Below are positions 47,447 to 59,399 of a stretch of DNA of 64,000 bases, one piece after another; the stretch's first letter is position 1; every line of letters starts with the position of its first letter. The DNA lies in NCBI GenBank assembly GCA_905147135.1, contig LR990052.1, forward strand, positions 18,290,200 to 18,354,199. Direction: 5' to 3'. A program made the translations under genes and the position numbers. Under the pieces are notes generated by a model. The model was not told the origin of the DNA, ran no database searches, and was given only the letters and a program-made list of their open reading frames with translations. Source of the stretch: Blastobasis lacticolella (lineage: Eukaryota; Arthropoda; Insecta; Lepidoptera; Blastobasidae).

Positions 47447-47675
47447 TTAGACTTACGATTCGGATGTGAAATGAGCTCCCAGCCACAGTGATCCCTTTGG
47501 ACTATGACATGGGATCATTCAATAGGTATATTAGTGGTCGTGTCAGAGGCGGGCATGGGCAATGCATTGGTAACTCCCCTAGTGTATCTGATATCCATAG
47601 GCGGCGGTGACTACTTTTCATCAGGTGTTACGCTAGCCTGTTTGTCTTCCGTATAAATAAATAAATAAATAAATA
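47447..47675 (+). mobile_element. LINE 3' end: coding tail, ends in (AAAT)n
   Basis: TTCGGATGTGAAATGAGCTC and CCTTTGGACTATGACATG match the coding tail at 53195-53245. It is followed by the GGCGGCGGTGACTACTTTTC tail and an AAAT microsatellite at 47652-47676. Confidence 0.58.
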
Positions 47676-48960
47676 ATATAATCGAGACCGAAACCAATAC
47701 CGTATCCCATCCCTAGATCATATTTGAGCCCTATGAAACTCATTAATCACATGTGGCCATGCTCTTTGATAGCCGTTTCGGTAATTCATGCCGAGGATTT
47801 CCTCCGTAATATATTTACCGTAATTTATTTGCGCATTATGTTGTGACTAATTAATTTATTGCTTGTTTACCGCTTACTTTTGTACTTTTTTCCATGAGGC
47901 AGATTATTATTTCAGGTTTTCTTTACGTACGCATTAGGCGAAGATGTTCAAATAACGATCGAATTGGAGATATTGTAAAATAACGATCAGAGGGGCTACT
48001 GGATTTGACATAAAAAATCTTACACTACTCAAATTTGCTAGACGCTATAGCCAGTAGCCAACGTATATGACGTAGTGTAGAATTATCTAATTATCTAGTG
48101 TCAAATTCAGTTGCCAACTGAATTAGTTAATAGCCCAGCTGGTCAGCAGTATCCTAAACCGACAGGCATTTAGAAAAGGTTGATGAATGTGGAAGAAGCG
48201 AGACAGGTTTGTCGCACTTTTAGTATTAGTAGAATAGGAAGAATTGTTGATGTGGTGTGATATAGGCAGTTCGGTCAGCCTAAATTGGCTTATTTGAATT
48301 TGGAGATATTTACTAATTCGGAGTGATTGCGAAAAATCATACCCAAGATAGAGAGTTCCACTACTTGGCTGTCGTTTCCAAAAACTTACATACGAATTAT
48401 GGTCCTTCGAGTACAGTCAGCTGACGAGTCATACAGTCAATAATGTCGAAGGGCCCTTCACTCTACCGCAGACTGTACATATGCCCACGTCGAGACGGCA
48501 GTATTTGCCACAAGTCTGTGATAACAAACCCAAAACTTTACCACGTCACTTTAGGAAAGCTAGATACTACCGCAAACAATGCAATGAGCACTTCGGGAAC
48601 CAACTTTTGTCTTCGCGGTAGTTTCTAGGAATGATTCCAACTATGAAATTGAAACTGATGGAGAGATCCACCGCGTTTACACGTACGCGGTGACGGTAGT
48701 CGCTTCATTTGCGCTAGTGTTTGTAAAGTTGTAAGGATTGTTTGATCCGAATTATTCGGGTACATGTGTAGTTGTATACTTGGACAATAGATGTCGCCTG
48801 TGTGGAATTAAATAACGCGCTAACGACCTGGCGATTTTGGTTAGACTTAAGCAAAGGAGACTGGGTAAGTATGTAGGGGAAGTGGACTATGGCCAAATAT
48901 CATAATCGGTATAGTATTTACATTTAGCACCCTTAAATACATCCTTGTAGAGAAGGGCAT
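47676..48960. other. ADAM intron, unassigned
   Basis: No repeat match or exon-like splice pair recognised. Confidence 0.4.
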
Positions 48961-49019
48961 CAAAATCTGACCGGCAATTCTTCTGAAAAAAACAGATATT
49001 TACTTGACACATTTTGTAT

Positions 49020-49290
49020 GGGAAGTGCCCTTAACTATGAACCAATGAAGGTATCGTTACAGTATATGGGTTGAACATCTTTAACTCTATTCTTATACTG
49101 CATGACTTCAAAATCGGACCCGGCAGTTGCGAGAAAAAACCATTTATTTATCACATGTGACATACAAATAAATGCTTTTTTCTCGAAACTGCCGGCACCG
49201 ATTTTCAATTGCCATCTTGTACAAATGCACAAGGCACCCTAACCCATAGGTCATCACCGTAATGCTGCTGGTTCATAGACCACTTTTACC
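49020..49290. mobile_element. Fold-back element, about 135-bp arms
   Basis: Imperfect palindrome centred on TCACATGTGA at 49151-49160. Left arm 49020-49155 has ACTATGAACCA, AAAATCGGACCCGGCAGTTG and CGAGAAAAAACCATTTATTT. The right arm 49156-49290 repeats them inverted. A third partial copy of the arm lies at 48967-49000. Confidence 0.6.
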
Positions 49291-49801
49291 CAGTCCCTTT
49301 AAAATTAATCATCTACTCTTACAGACATGACGACTGCGTTGTTAGAGTCTGTTTATACGTCACCGCTTACCGGGCAGAACACGCGTACCTACCTACTGAG
49401 TCACCGCGTAGGGACTAGTGATGGCAATAGCGGCTGTTTTGCAATAATGATCAATAAACCTAAGTCGCTGACAAGAAATAAATTCGTACTAATACAATAA
49501 CCTGTTACTACCTGTCTCTGTTGCTCCCGCGTAAATATATTTGCATCACGCTCGCGCAATCAACTTGCGACTCTGTGGTGTGCAATTATAGGCTGATAAT
49601 AAACGCCACGGGGTGCCAATCGGCTCCTGAAGCTGACAATCATGATGATTAAAATTCGAATAGCAAAATTGGTACGTCACACAAGTATAGAATCATACTC
49701 CACCATCTGGACATCACCCAAACCGTATATAGGCGTTCAACAACTACTAATCTTCCATAATACAATATGTTTGAGTTCTAACATTGTTTTCTTTGTTACA
49801 G

Positions 49802-49852
49802 GGTAGAGGATATGGATCAGACTATCAGCAGGGTACGAGAGCACGCACTAGG
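49802..49852 (+). CDS. Small 51-nt coding exon, probably the next exon of the ADAM gene
   Basis: A TTTTCTTTGTTACAG acceptor precedes 49802 and a perfect GTGAGT donor follows 49852. The exon is 17 codons, phase 0 at both ends, and joins in frame to the phase-0 donor at 40678. It reads GRGYGSDYQQGTRARTR, basic and rich in Gly, Tyr and Gln. In the family the strongly conserved prodomain segment would follow, and I do not see it before the window end. Because length is a multiple of three and both boundaries are phase 0, the exon could be skipped without a frameshift. It has no domain signature of its own; the case rests on the splice sites, matching phase and strand. A chance open stretch cannot be excluded. 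Confidence 0.55.
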
Positions 49853-50974
49853 GTGAGTAAATTAATCTAGTTATTATTACTATACCTAACTATGAGCCTA
49901 ATGGTGTTATCTGATATACTGCATTAGAGCAGATAGCTCTTCTATTACGACCCTTCTGTCTAATGTCATTATTAGATACCTATTGACGGAGTATTTTATT
50001 AATTCTGAAGATAAAATGGGCTCTTTTTAGGTAAATGCGTGATGGTGTTGACATTCTTTTGATATTGTAAATTTTCAAAGCCATTTTGTTCTTCTACGAT
50101 AATAATTATGATTTCGCGTTGCTTTTAAGCGCTTTTCTGTGACCTTCTAATTCGGGAAAGCTGCATATTCTTCACATAAAATTAGTTTACAAAGACCCAC
50201 TGCTGACGTCTTTGTCAATGTTAAAAGCATTAAACTAAACATACAATATACTTAACCAACCTAAACCAAACTTACGCTGTGGTAGAGTTACCATAAGTTT
50301 ATTATTTAGTAAAATCTTTGTATGTAATCCCAAACACATTTTGGACTACGAAATCAGTCTGCCGTATATCCTAGTATGATGTATGCTTGCATGGATGAAC
50401 ATTCGTTATTCCTTCACGCGAATGGTCCTGACCATTTTTGATGAAATTTGGCTGTAATATAACAGTGACATACAAAAGTTTATAGCCCAGAATAGCATAT
50501 AAGCCATACATTTTCCCGAAATTCCCGGCCACAAGTAAGTATATGAATATGAGAGACAAAAAACAGGAAAACCACAAGTTATAAATCAATTTTAATTTAC
50601 CCTCGAACCTACTAACCTACGCTGTCATCACAAACAAGCCTCACAAACAGCTGCCCTCAAAATCTGGCCCGCACCTCGCTATGTAGCACGCCTCGACACA
50701 ACCGCCCCGTCAAAGAACACGGCATCTCGCCGTAACAAATTGGCTCGGATCTCAGATGGGAACGCGCGACAGCTCAAGCCTTAATTAAGCCCCCGTTGGA
50801 AGATTAAAGGGCCGCGGACAGATGTGTTCTGAGGGATATTGGGGCTCGGATCTTGTGTTGAGGTATTGGCAAATTGGCAACGTCGAGAGCCTGGATAGCG
50901 GTTTCCGATGCGGGAGTGGTGACCTTGTTGCAACTGTTTATAGGTTGTAACTACATATTTAGAGTAGAAAAGCA
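49853..50974. other. Sequence after the small ADAM exon, unassigned
   Basis: The donor at 49853 opens an intron. 50690-50940 is less AT-rich and free of repeats. No following exon found. Confidence 0.4.
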
Positions 50975-51113
50975 CCAATCCCGAGGTCCGCCTTGACTAT
51001 GATTCAGGATTTTGTAGATTAGGTAGTTACAGTGGAACGACTGCCCTCTTATCTCCATGACCCTGCTAACAGAGGAACCTGAACAGATTGGATCATAGAT
51101 ACATATTCCGTCT
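50975..51113 (-). mobile_element. SINE A 3' fragment
   Basis: CCCGAGGTCCGCCTTGACTA and GAACAGATTGGATCATAGAT in order, truncated at about 51113. Confidence 0.55.
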
Positions 51114-51484
51114 CGCTAATCAACAAAGAAATATTGAGATCCCTTACAACATATATCACCAAATCGTTTAACCATCAAATATTACATTTCTATCCAGATT
51201 TCTCTGCTATTCCTTGGCAGCCTTTTTTCATTACCTGTGCCTACCCAACGATCTTCAGAGTGTACTGATGTATGTAAAAATTTGAAGCGGCTGGTGTAAT
51301 TGCGTTTTCCGTGTCAGCAGACACGTCCCCGGGTTGTCGAGGATTCCTTGGCTGCTCCGACTTTCGCTGGATTATATCTATCCCGTTGGCTTCTACTTCG
51401 TTTGAAAGCTCCAGGTTTAAATATTAGCCGTTTATTGGTGGTATGGAAACAAATTTGAGTTAAGTAAAATATTTTTTTGCAAAT

Positions 51485-51640
51485 GTTAGAATTTTTTATG
51501 CTACCCAGTGACAAAGCAAACAGACCACCTGATAGTAAGCGGTAACTGTCGCCCATAACATCCACGATTTATACATTTAAGTCGCAGGCAATAAAAATGT
51601 AGAACCATAGGTGCGTTGTTACTGTGAGAGAATTAATGTC
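51485..51640 (-). mobile_element. Repeat C, partial
   Basis: CACCTGATAGTAAGCGGTAA, CTGTCGCCCATAACATCC and AAAATGTAGAACCATAGGTG. Confidence 0.5.
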
Positions 51641-51699
51641 ATCTATGTGTTGTACCTCATAATTAGGATTGCTTTCTATGAAGCATCTTTAAAGGTTTC

Positions 51700-52070
51700 T
51701 ATAATCAGTTGAACGCCAATATTTTAAGAGAGGTAGGGCATAGCGGGGTATCACGTTCGAATTGGAGTCGCCCGACTGGGGAGGTACCTCCACCTTACAG
51801 AATATCGCAGCTAAACAATACTCTTTTAAATAGTATTGTGTTTCTGCCGGTGAGTAAGGTTTCCAGTGCTCCATGGGGTGGGGATTTGGGGAACCGTGGC
51901 TTTGGCAGTGGAATGGCATTTGCTTTTTGCTGCCAGAGCATCGTGTTATAGAGGTGGGCAACGCATTAGCGATACTCTTGGTGTTGCTAATGTCTATAGG
52001 CAGTGGTGACCACTTTCCATCAGGTGGCCCGCTTGCCTGTTTGCCTACCGTATGACATAAAAAAAAACAT
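51700..52070 (+). mobile_element. Lepidopteran LINE 3' end with poly(A)
   Basis: GACTGGGGAGGTACCTCCAC, CTTACAGAATATCGCAGC, GGTGAGTAAGGTTTCCAG, then GTCTATAGGCAGTGGTGACC and ATCAGGTGGCCCGCTTGCCT ending in an A run at 52059. This arrangement is the common 3' terminal segment of a lepidopteran non-LTR family. Confidence 0.6.
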
Positions 52071-53164
52071 TTTAAACAATAGCAAAACTGTTGTGTTTCC
52101 TGAAGACGCTGGATCTCAACGTGTTAATAATCGTTCTTCGCAGTCTTAATCTGCGGATGCAGCAGTAACAAATTTGTCAATTACTAAGATAAAGATCTTA
52201 TTCAAAACAATAGACATCGTTTATACAAAAGACAGAACAACCAGCAATTCCAGCAAATTCAGAACAAGCAACGAAATTCCGGCCAAACGCCGTTAAGGAA
52301 ATAAACTCCTCTTCAGGCAGTTAATTGTGTATTACCTAGAACGTTTCACCGGAAAGCTCTAACATTTATGCTAATTATCATTCCTTCAATGAACTCAACA
52401 TACGCTTATGTATATTACTTTTGCAAGGAAGACAAGACGCGGGCAATTCGGGCGTAACTAATCTCCCCTTATGTGAGAATTACATTCACGACGTATTTTG
52501 CTCACGAATTCCGACCGCCGACCCGATTTGAGCCTTGGATATGAGACCTTAAGGCGACATTTGCATTGGCCCCTGGGACATCTGTGGTCCCATTTGAGCC
52601 CACATATAATGAGACTAAATGAAGTATGTAAGTATAGATAGGGCTGTGTCTTGGAAGTAATGGGCTTAGGTTTCAGGCGTGTTTAAGCATTTAATAGAAA
52701 GAGAGGAGCCGATTTGTTTCACTCCAGTTATGGCAACTGACTTCGCGAAATAAATCGTCTTTCTTGTAAACCCTCAATTAATTCTCTAGAAACAATTCAA
52801 ATGCGTTTAATTTTGCCGAGGTACTTAGTCGTATTGCTTTTTAGTCACTACTTTATACGACATTCACGTTATCTGTCCTTTGCAACCTTTTGCTAATACT
52901 CAGACCGGAGTCAAATGAATCTGATCTATAAGTGGACTGGAGTTTACCTAGACTCATTTTGAGTCGGTGCGTCTTCACATCTTAACATCTTAGCCGCAAG
53001 CGTCCGCTGCTAAAGCCTTCCATACCGATTTGTACTTCTTGCATCCACCCCATGCTGTGATTGCCACTCAATAATTATTCTGACCCAACGGCTTGCCAAT
53101 TGCCACAGTTTTGCGATTTTAAACCTATTTTGTTAACCTTAGCTACACCACGTAGACCCTCTGT
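52071..53164. other. Unassigned
   Basis: 52430-52620 is repeat-free with moderate GC. No ORF. Confidence 0.4.
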
Positions 53165-53400
53165 TGGTCACCACGCGAAGGCTCGCTCGTACGATTTGGA
53201 TGTGGAATGAGCTCCTAGCCACAGTGTTTCCTTTGGACTATGTCAAGAGTATATTAGAGGTACATTCAAGAGGTATACTAGATGTCTCTTCAGAGGCGGG
53301 CAACGCATTGGTAACTCCATTGGGGTTGCTAATGTCCATAGGCGGCGGTGACCACTTTACATCAGGCCCGCTTGCCTGTTTGTCTGCCGAATAACATAAA
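53165..53400 (+). mobile_element. LINE 3' end: coding tail plus poly(A)
   Basis: Encodes a decayed LINE C-terminus (ARTIWMWNELLATVFPLDYV). The 3' tail follows: GCAACGCATTGGTAACTCC, GTCCATAGGCGGCGGTGACC, TTGCCTGTTTGTCTGCCG, A-rich end. Parallel to 47447-47675. Confidence 0.6.
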
Positions 53401-53917
53401 AAACATATCTTCTTTTTTCATTATATCACATAGATAAATTAGGAGCGAGCTCTGCCCATCCACTGCCCGCTAATTTATCTTGACGTCCCAAAGTCACGTT
53501 CTATAAGTCATCATTGGCAACATACAATGGTCAAAGACAATAAGGTAAGTCGTCAGTAAAGTATTATTCAAGATAAGTAGAGATAAAACCTAAGACGGCG
53601 TTGGCAACCCTACAATCACTAATGTTACCAGGTATAATATGTAACTTTGCACAACGTCAAATTAAATCGTCATCATAATTGTGTAAGAGCGGGACAGATT
53701 ACACGAGAGCAAGGGAGAGAAACATACTAACGAGATAGGTTGAAGTGGCTATGTGGAATCGTATTTGTAATTAAAGTAGCAACGTGAGAATAGCTGAGTA
53801 GTTTTCTGATGTGGTACGTTTTAAGTACATTTAGCATGAAATTAGGGCAAAGTTAGCAGTCTTGCAGGATGTTAATGAGTGAGGATGCTTCTTGTGGGGA
53901 AGTCGATTTGCGAGGAC

Positions 53918-54149
53918 GTTCATCATCACAGCCCGTAACAGTCCACTGTAGGACTTAGGGCCTCTCCCTCGAAAGGGGAGGTTATTGATTGGAGATCGCA
54001 GTGTTTAAATATAACAATGGAAAATGCTGCTGCCCATTTTCCAGACTACGGAGACTCTTGATCTATTGCCTCGAAAACATTAGTCGCCTTGTACGACACC
54101 CATGAGTGTAAGGGGTTGGTGCTATTCTACTCTGCCGGACACCACACGG
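53918..54149 (-). mobile_element. LINE 3' fragment (RTE-like), copy 1 of a near-identical inverted pair
   Basis: Read on the - strand it ends CCTACAGTGGACTGTTACGG then GCTGTGATGATGAACG. It is almost identical to 59400-59674 on the + strand, except for a deletion of about 29 bp where that copy has CCGCCTGCCAAGCGTGG. Relatives: 29345-29575, 42276-42515, 54712-54975. Confidence 0.6.
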
Positions 54150-54711
54150 CCACTGCCACAGCGAGGACGTTATTTTAGAAGAATTATTCTCTTATTATAA
54201 ATTCGAGGTTTGATTTCTATCAGTGATAGATTTGTGGGTACAGTAATAGAAGAATGCAAAGACAATAACCACGTATGTAGACGTGGCTGGAACAGCTTGG
54301 TTTTTCTTGAAATTCCTTTGTAATCTTCTTATTTGGCGGACGGATTTAAGATCGAAGTATTAAAATGTTAGGTCGTAGGTATAGGAAGTTTTTCCCGTGA
54401 CTTCGTGCGCGTAAAATTTGGTTACGTCGCATCCCCGCGGGAGAGAATTATTCTTGGAAAGATATTACTGCTCAAAGGGGAAATTTGGTCCGGATTAGTC
54501 ATCTATTGTGAAAAGTCAGGGACATCTGCCATCTGGATGTTGTGCAAGACTTTGAGGTTTGTACCTGCTTTTTGGAGAACCCCAAGTTACAACGCAAAGA
54601 AAAGATTTCGGAGGGGATATCATTCTACATCATGTACGTTAAGTTTATAGCCAGATGATATGGATTGTTAAATTCAGGTGATATTATTATGGATGAAATC
54701 TATCCCATCCT

Positions 54712-54975
54712 CAGAGAGTCATCACAGCCCATAATAGTCCACTGCAGGACTTAGGTCCTGTCCTATGGAATAATTACCATTATCTCTACGCTCGGCAGGC
54801 GGGTTGGAGATCGCAGTGTTATAAATATAACAATGGTAAACGCTCATTTTCCAGCCCACGAAGACTAGATCTTTTGCCTAAAACATTAGGCGCCTTGTAC
54901 GACACGACACCCACGAGTGTAAGGGGTTGGTTTTATTGTTTTCTGCAGGACACCACGGACACCACGCGGCCTCAG
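54712..54975 (-). mobile_element. LINE 3' fragment (same RTE-like family), diverged
   Basis: Contains the reverse complements of the CAGTGGACT block and the GGAAAATGGG-like block, with small deletions and a local duplication of GGACACCACG near 54950. Confidence 0.55.
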
Positions 54976-55679
54976 AGCTTTAAAATTACAGTGCTGTCAA
55001 ACTAAACACACGAATACGTATATACACCGCTGAGTTATTTTAAAAAGATATTGAACATACAGTATATCTGTGATTTCCTCTTGACAATATAAATGCATAA
55101 ACATGTACCTACATAATACATGTGGGGTCAAAACCAATGCTTGTCAGCCCTGGGGAGTGATTTTTACCCTAAAATCGTTACAACCCTTGATTGCCAATAT
55201 CATACATAACGACCTGTTTCGAATCTGTTTCAAACGGCATCAAAACTGAGGCATTTTTAATTCATTTCAAATCGTATGGCTTTGAAAAAACAATTTGAAC
55301 GATTCGATGTATCCATTGGAGATGAAACGACAAAGAAGTTGTAGGTTAGTGGCTTGTTATTCATCCTAAAATAACGGCCTTTTTCTTAAATAAATGTCGT
55401 ACTATGTAGCTACATACTACTTTTGCCCGTGCTTCGCCATTTAGAATTCGTTTTACATTCTGAATCCGTTTCCGCGAGAACCAAATAAATTTTGAGTTCA
55501 ATTATAGCTTAAGTGGTATTTTGGGTTATGAGAAATATTATTGCGAAATTTATACTATTTGTAGAATATTACTGACAAATCGGTAAGTTATTTCCACTAA
55601 AATCGTAACATATATGTGTTCAAGTATAGTAAGTAACATAATAAATTGAAATAGGCATTTGTCAGCGTTTTCTGTTCAT

Positions 55680-55785
55680 TACTGCTCCAACCCGCCTGCC
55701 AAGCGTGGAGATTTTGGCAATGTCGTCCACTCCATCAACGTGGAGGAGTCTCGAGTCCAACAGTGGACTGTTACAGGCTGTTGAT
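55680..55785 (+). mobile_element. Diverged RTE-like LINE terminus
   Basis: CAACCCGCCTGCCAAGCGTG, GAGATTTTGGCAAT and CCAACAGTGGACTGTTACAG match the family in order, with substitutions and a short insertion. Confidence 0.4.
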
Positions 55786-56454
55786 ACAAAATTGCTTACC
55801 AAAGCTCCTGATCCACAATAACAACGTTTCATCGATATATCCCCTGGAAATGAGGATAAAAGCATTACATTTTCTCCCTAAACACACCTCCGCACAAGAT
55901 TATGTTGTTCCCCGTCTTATGGGCTCAATCATTCATTAGCCACCGTAATAGAATCAGAAAAATAATTAATTATTTATAGACACGCACAGAATTCGTTTTC
56001 CATCTTTCCGATCAGATGGAGTTTGGCGTGATCCGCCGTCATAGAACATCTATGATTGAATCCCCCGTTTTTGCCCTCAGTGGGGTAGCGGGAAATAATT
56101 ACAGTCGAGCTCTTTGGCCTCGATCACTGTGGATAAGGAGGGGCCATAATTAAGGCTGGGGGGCGCGGGGAGGGGGAAGTCTCAGGATAATTCTCCCTGA
56201 GGTGTGCGGTGCGCTTTTGTTCGCATGTGACGTAGACTACTCCGCTCGCTTTGACGTTATGTGAAACGGAGGTTTTTTCACGTCGAACCGAAGGGTCGTC
56301 CGGAAATGGGTCGCATAATTTGGAATGATGACTGTTTTCGGGAATTTGTAAAGTTTTATGTGGACGAGGTGGGTGTTTTTTTATGATTTAATAAAGGCTT
56401 CATGTGGACATGTGGTTGTACCATGTGTGTTGTGTAGCAAGAGCAACTTCAGTA
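55786..56454. other. Unassigned, partly GC-rich
   Basis: 55980-56290 is repeat-free, with GGCCATAATTAAGGCTGG (56142-56160 region) and a G-rich run. Candidate for conservation testing only. Confidence 0.35.
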
Positions 56455-56575
56455 TTTATATAAGTAAATACATATATAAGTAGTTTATCAGTTTTCTGGC
56501 ACTTATACAACAAGCTTTGCTTACTTTGGGGCTAGATGGCGCTGTGTGAATTATCCAAGGTTATTTATATTTCTT
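56455..56575 (+). mobile_element. SINE B 3' part (5'-truncated)
   Basis: GTTTATCAGTTTTCTGGCAC, CAAGCTTTGCTTACTTTGGG and GCTAGATGGCGCTGTGTGAA match the 3' half of the family. The tRNA head is missing. Confidence 0.6.
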
Positions 56576-56826
56576 ATTTACACAAAAACTTTCATTGTTA
56601 AGTCAAAGAAGACATTTCAAAGACAAGTTATTGTGTCATGGGTATGGTACTAAAAGGGTACCTATCCACTTTATTGTTCTGAGGATAATACACCTTAGGC
56701 ATTTAGATCACTAAAGACAGGCATACACATAGACAAATCTTTATTTGGCATGGCTCTGACGGTATTTCAGAATCCGCTTTCCTTTAGTTTAATGCATTGT
56801 TTAGCTTAGTTTAGTTTAGGTAGTTA

Positions 56827-57089
56827 GAGCTCGTCTAATCTAAAATGACGCGCCCCACTATCGCATTAACGCACACAAGCAAGTTTAAAATATGGACGCA
56901 ATACATATACAAATGCCGTTGTAATTGGTCATTCAGTTGCCGGTGAGACACCAACGTAGGAGCTCGCGTCGTTCGGTTGGAGCAGTCAACGCTCCCACAC
57001 AGATGAAGTGTCGTTATTAATATTTGCACGCAAACATCGAAATCAACTAACTAAGTAGTGGGGCGCGTCATTTTAGACTAGACGAGCTC
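56827..57089. mobile_element. TA-flanked MITE, complete copy (263 bp)
   Basis: TIRs start GAGCTCGTCTAATCTAAAAT and continue through GACGCGCCCCACTA, about 36 bp, inverted at 57054-57089. TA dinucleotides at 56825-56826 and 57090-57091 fit a TA target duplication. No ORF of note. A second copy in the opposite orientation starts at 63765. A TA duplication suggests a Tc1/mariner-like helper, but the TIR sequence does not let me assign a superfamily. Confidence 0.8.
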
Positions 57090-57091
57090 TA

Positions 57092-58379
57092 ACAAAGCTA
57101 AACACCTTATTTATTTAGGTGCAACAGGTAACTTTAGAAACTGCTACAACAAGCAAGAAGCACGCAAATGAGCCCACACGTTATCTGCTACATATGCAGA
57201 TTCTGGATAAACTATCTCAGTATCCAGCAACGCGGCTATGCAGTCCGTACAGTCAGCTGCGGAGCGTGTACGGGCAACGTTTACGTTCGTTAATAATTTG
57301 TATCTAAAAACAAATAAAATATAAAACCGGCCAAGACGCGTCGTGGCTACTTGCTTTACAGTTTAGGGTCCCGTAGATGACCATCACAAATTTTTTAAGG
57401 ATTTAAAATTTGTATGGATATCTTAAATATATATTGTGCTTAGTGAGATTTTCATAGATATTGGTTTCTGGATCACGTCTACAAAATTTCATTGGCTTTG
57501 ATAGCTTAATATTAAAAATATTATCAAATTACGTTTGTATAGAGCGCGCTCGGGAAACACTCCTCTTAAGGTCCGCACAAAATAGGTCGGCGGTCCGGAT
57601 CCGGACCGCGGTCCGCCATTTGGTGACCCCTGGCGAAGGAAGCTAAGCCCCAACAGCATCCTGGCAATGATCGCAGACAGGCTCGACTGCCCATACATGT
57701 CTCACTGCTGCCAAAGACATGTTGTGAGAAATGATTAATTAATTGTATTAGTTACAAATAACTGCAATAACAAATATATTAAGAAAATACTAACACAATG
57801 AGTCTGGTCACTTGAATAAATGAATTATAAATTAAAATAAGCTAAGCGGGAAAAATATTCTTCATTACATAATAGAAAAGCCAAATATTCCCCGATATTT
57901 AATTTAATTTAGTTTTTTCCTTTTACCGAATTTATTCGCTAATACAATTTCATAATTTTTTTAAATAACCCAATTTTAAATTTGCATTTTAAAAAGCTAT
58001 ACGTTGTTTGATCATTCACAAAGGTTCCACGCATATCCAAGGTACAGATAGATACCATTTTTATTCCACCCAACTAAAACCCAGTGTACACGCTTTCTCT
58101 GCAAGCCAATGTACGTAGGTACGTATATCCTTAGTCGCTTAGTATTCAGAGATGCCGAGCAGGCTTAAGCCGTCGGCATCGCCCCGGCGCCCAGCAATTT
58201 CAGACGGCGTGTAGCGTAAACAGAACACCCTGTATAGATCTATATAAACAGGCATTGTTGAACTACGTGTTTGTTGTGAGGGGTATGACTAAGAAGTTAA
58301 GGAAAACATTGGCAGTCTAAGATCCTAAAATCCTGATTAAGCTCAAGTGGTTACATATAATCGTCTTTGCGTAAATGTA
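57092..58379. other. Unassigned apart from the hAT-like end at 57.6 kb
   Basis: 57720-58000 is AT-rich. 58140-58230 has GCCGAGCAGGCTTAAGCCGT and CATCGCCCCGGCGCC but no assignment. Confidence 0.35.
57591..57632. repeat. 18-bp perfect palindrome beside a hAT-like end
   Basis: CGGTCCGGATCCGGACCG (57591-57608) is a perfect palindrome. Next to it, inverted, is CAGGGGTCACCAAATGGCGG (57613-57632), resembling hAT TIRs that begin CAGGGGT. No partner end found within view. Confidence 0.4.
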
Positions 58380-58818
58380 GTGCTATTGCGCGGCCCGGGG
58401 TCCGCCTTGGCCATGATCCAGGATTTGGCTGGGCTGGTAATACGGTGGATTGGTTGGAATCTGACCTCCGTGAGACGCTCCCAGGGGAACCTGATCTGGT
58501 TGGATTATGATTACATATTCAGTCGCTTGAATGTGCAGGTTTCATCATGATGTTTTCCTTCACCGTAAGAGCACCAGGTTAGTATTCAACTAATATCCAT
58601 GACTCGGAAAAGCAATTCAAATATATGTCACGTTGATTAAAGTAAGTAATTGTTTTATTTAAATTATAAAAAGGTTTATTTTCTCTTCACATCTTAAAAT
58701 ATACAAAAATAACTCTTATACTTATAACAATTTACAAAATACATGGCGGCAGTGAGATTCGAACCCGCTACTTCTCGCTTACGAGTCGGATACCATAACT
58801 ACTAGGCCACCGACACTC
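58380..58818 (-). mobile_element. SINE A split by a later AT-rich insertion
   Basis: Body at 58380-58612 (GCGGCCCGGGGTCCGCCTTG through TGTGCAGGTTTCATCATGAT) and tRNA head at 58741-58818 (reverse of GGTGGCCTAGTAGTTATGGT with B box GGTTCGAATCTC). The 128 bp between them (58613-58740) is AT-rich and absent from other copies. Confidence 0.62.
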
Positions 58819-59399
58819 AAGTGGCTTATATACAAGAGCATAATTAGGCCTGGGATCCTCAATGACTGCGAAACCTGACCGATACTGATGAAGCACTTTC
58901 AACGCACATGTATACGTGCAACATTGAAACTGTAGTGAATAACCACGGAAGTCTTAAAACCTATACTGATTAAGCAAATCCGCTAATCCACGAAAACGAA
59001 ACGAAAATGCCATAATGTACACAGAACATTCCCTCCTACATCTAGGTATATATATAAACGGCATTGTCAAACTACGTGCGTGTGTGGGGTAGCCCTAAGA
59101 AGTTACGGATAACACTGGCAGGCTTCGAGGCTTGTATTATAGATCGGAATTGGGTAGCTCAGAGCCTGATTTGATTTTTTATTACCAGGCGGCTGACCTC
59201 GTTGGCATCCACTTAATCTTATTCATGGCTATCTATCGCATTTGCGTTGACCTAGCCAAATATTAATGAAGCGATAGTATTCTATACACAGTACCTATAA
59301 AACAAAGGCGCTTCCCGCTATCTGTCTCTATGTATCTATTTGTGTATGTAACTATGTACGCTTAGATTTTTAACCACGCAACGAATATAAATTGGCCGT

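Larger units (their letters stand above)
40679..49801 (+). other. Intron between the two ADAM exons
   Basis: It runs from GTAGGA to TTACAG, 9,123 bp. It holds a family-C repeat right after the donor, LINE tails, a nested inverted-repeat region at 43.9-45.0 kb, a 5S-derived SINE, two SINE A copies and a fold-back element at 49.0-49.3 kb. No other coding exon was recognised inside it. Confidence 0.55.
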
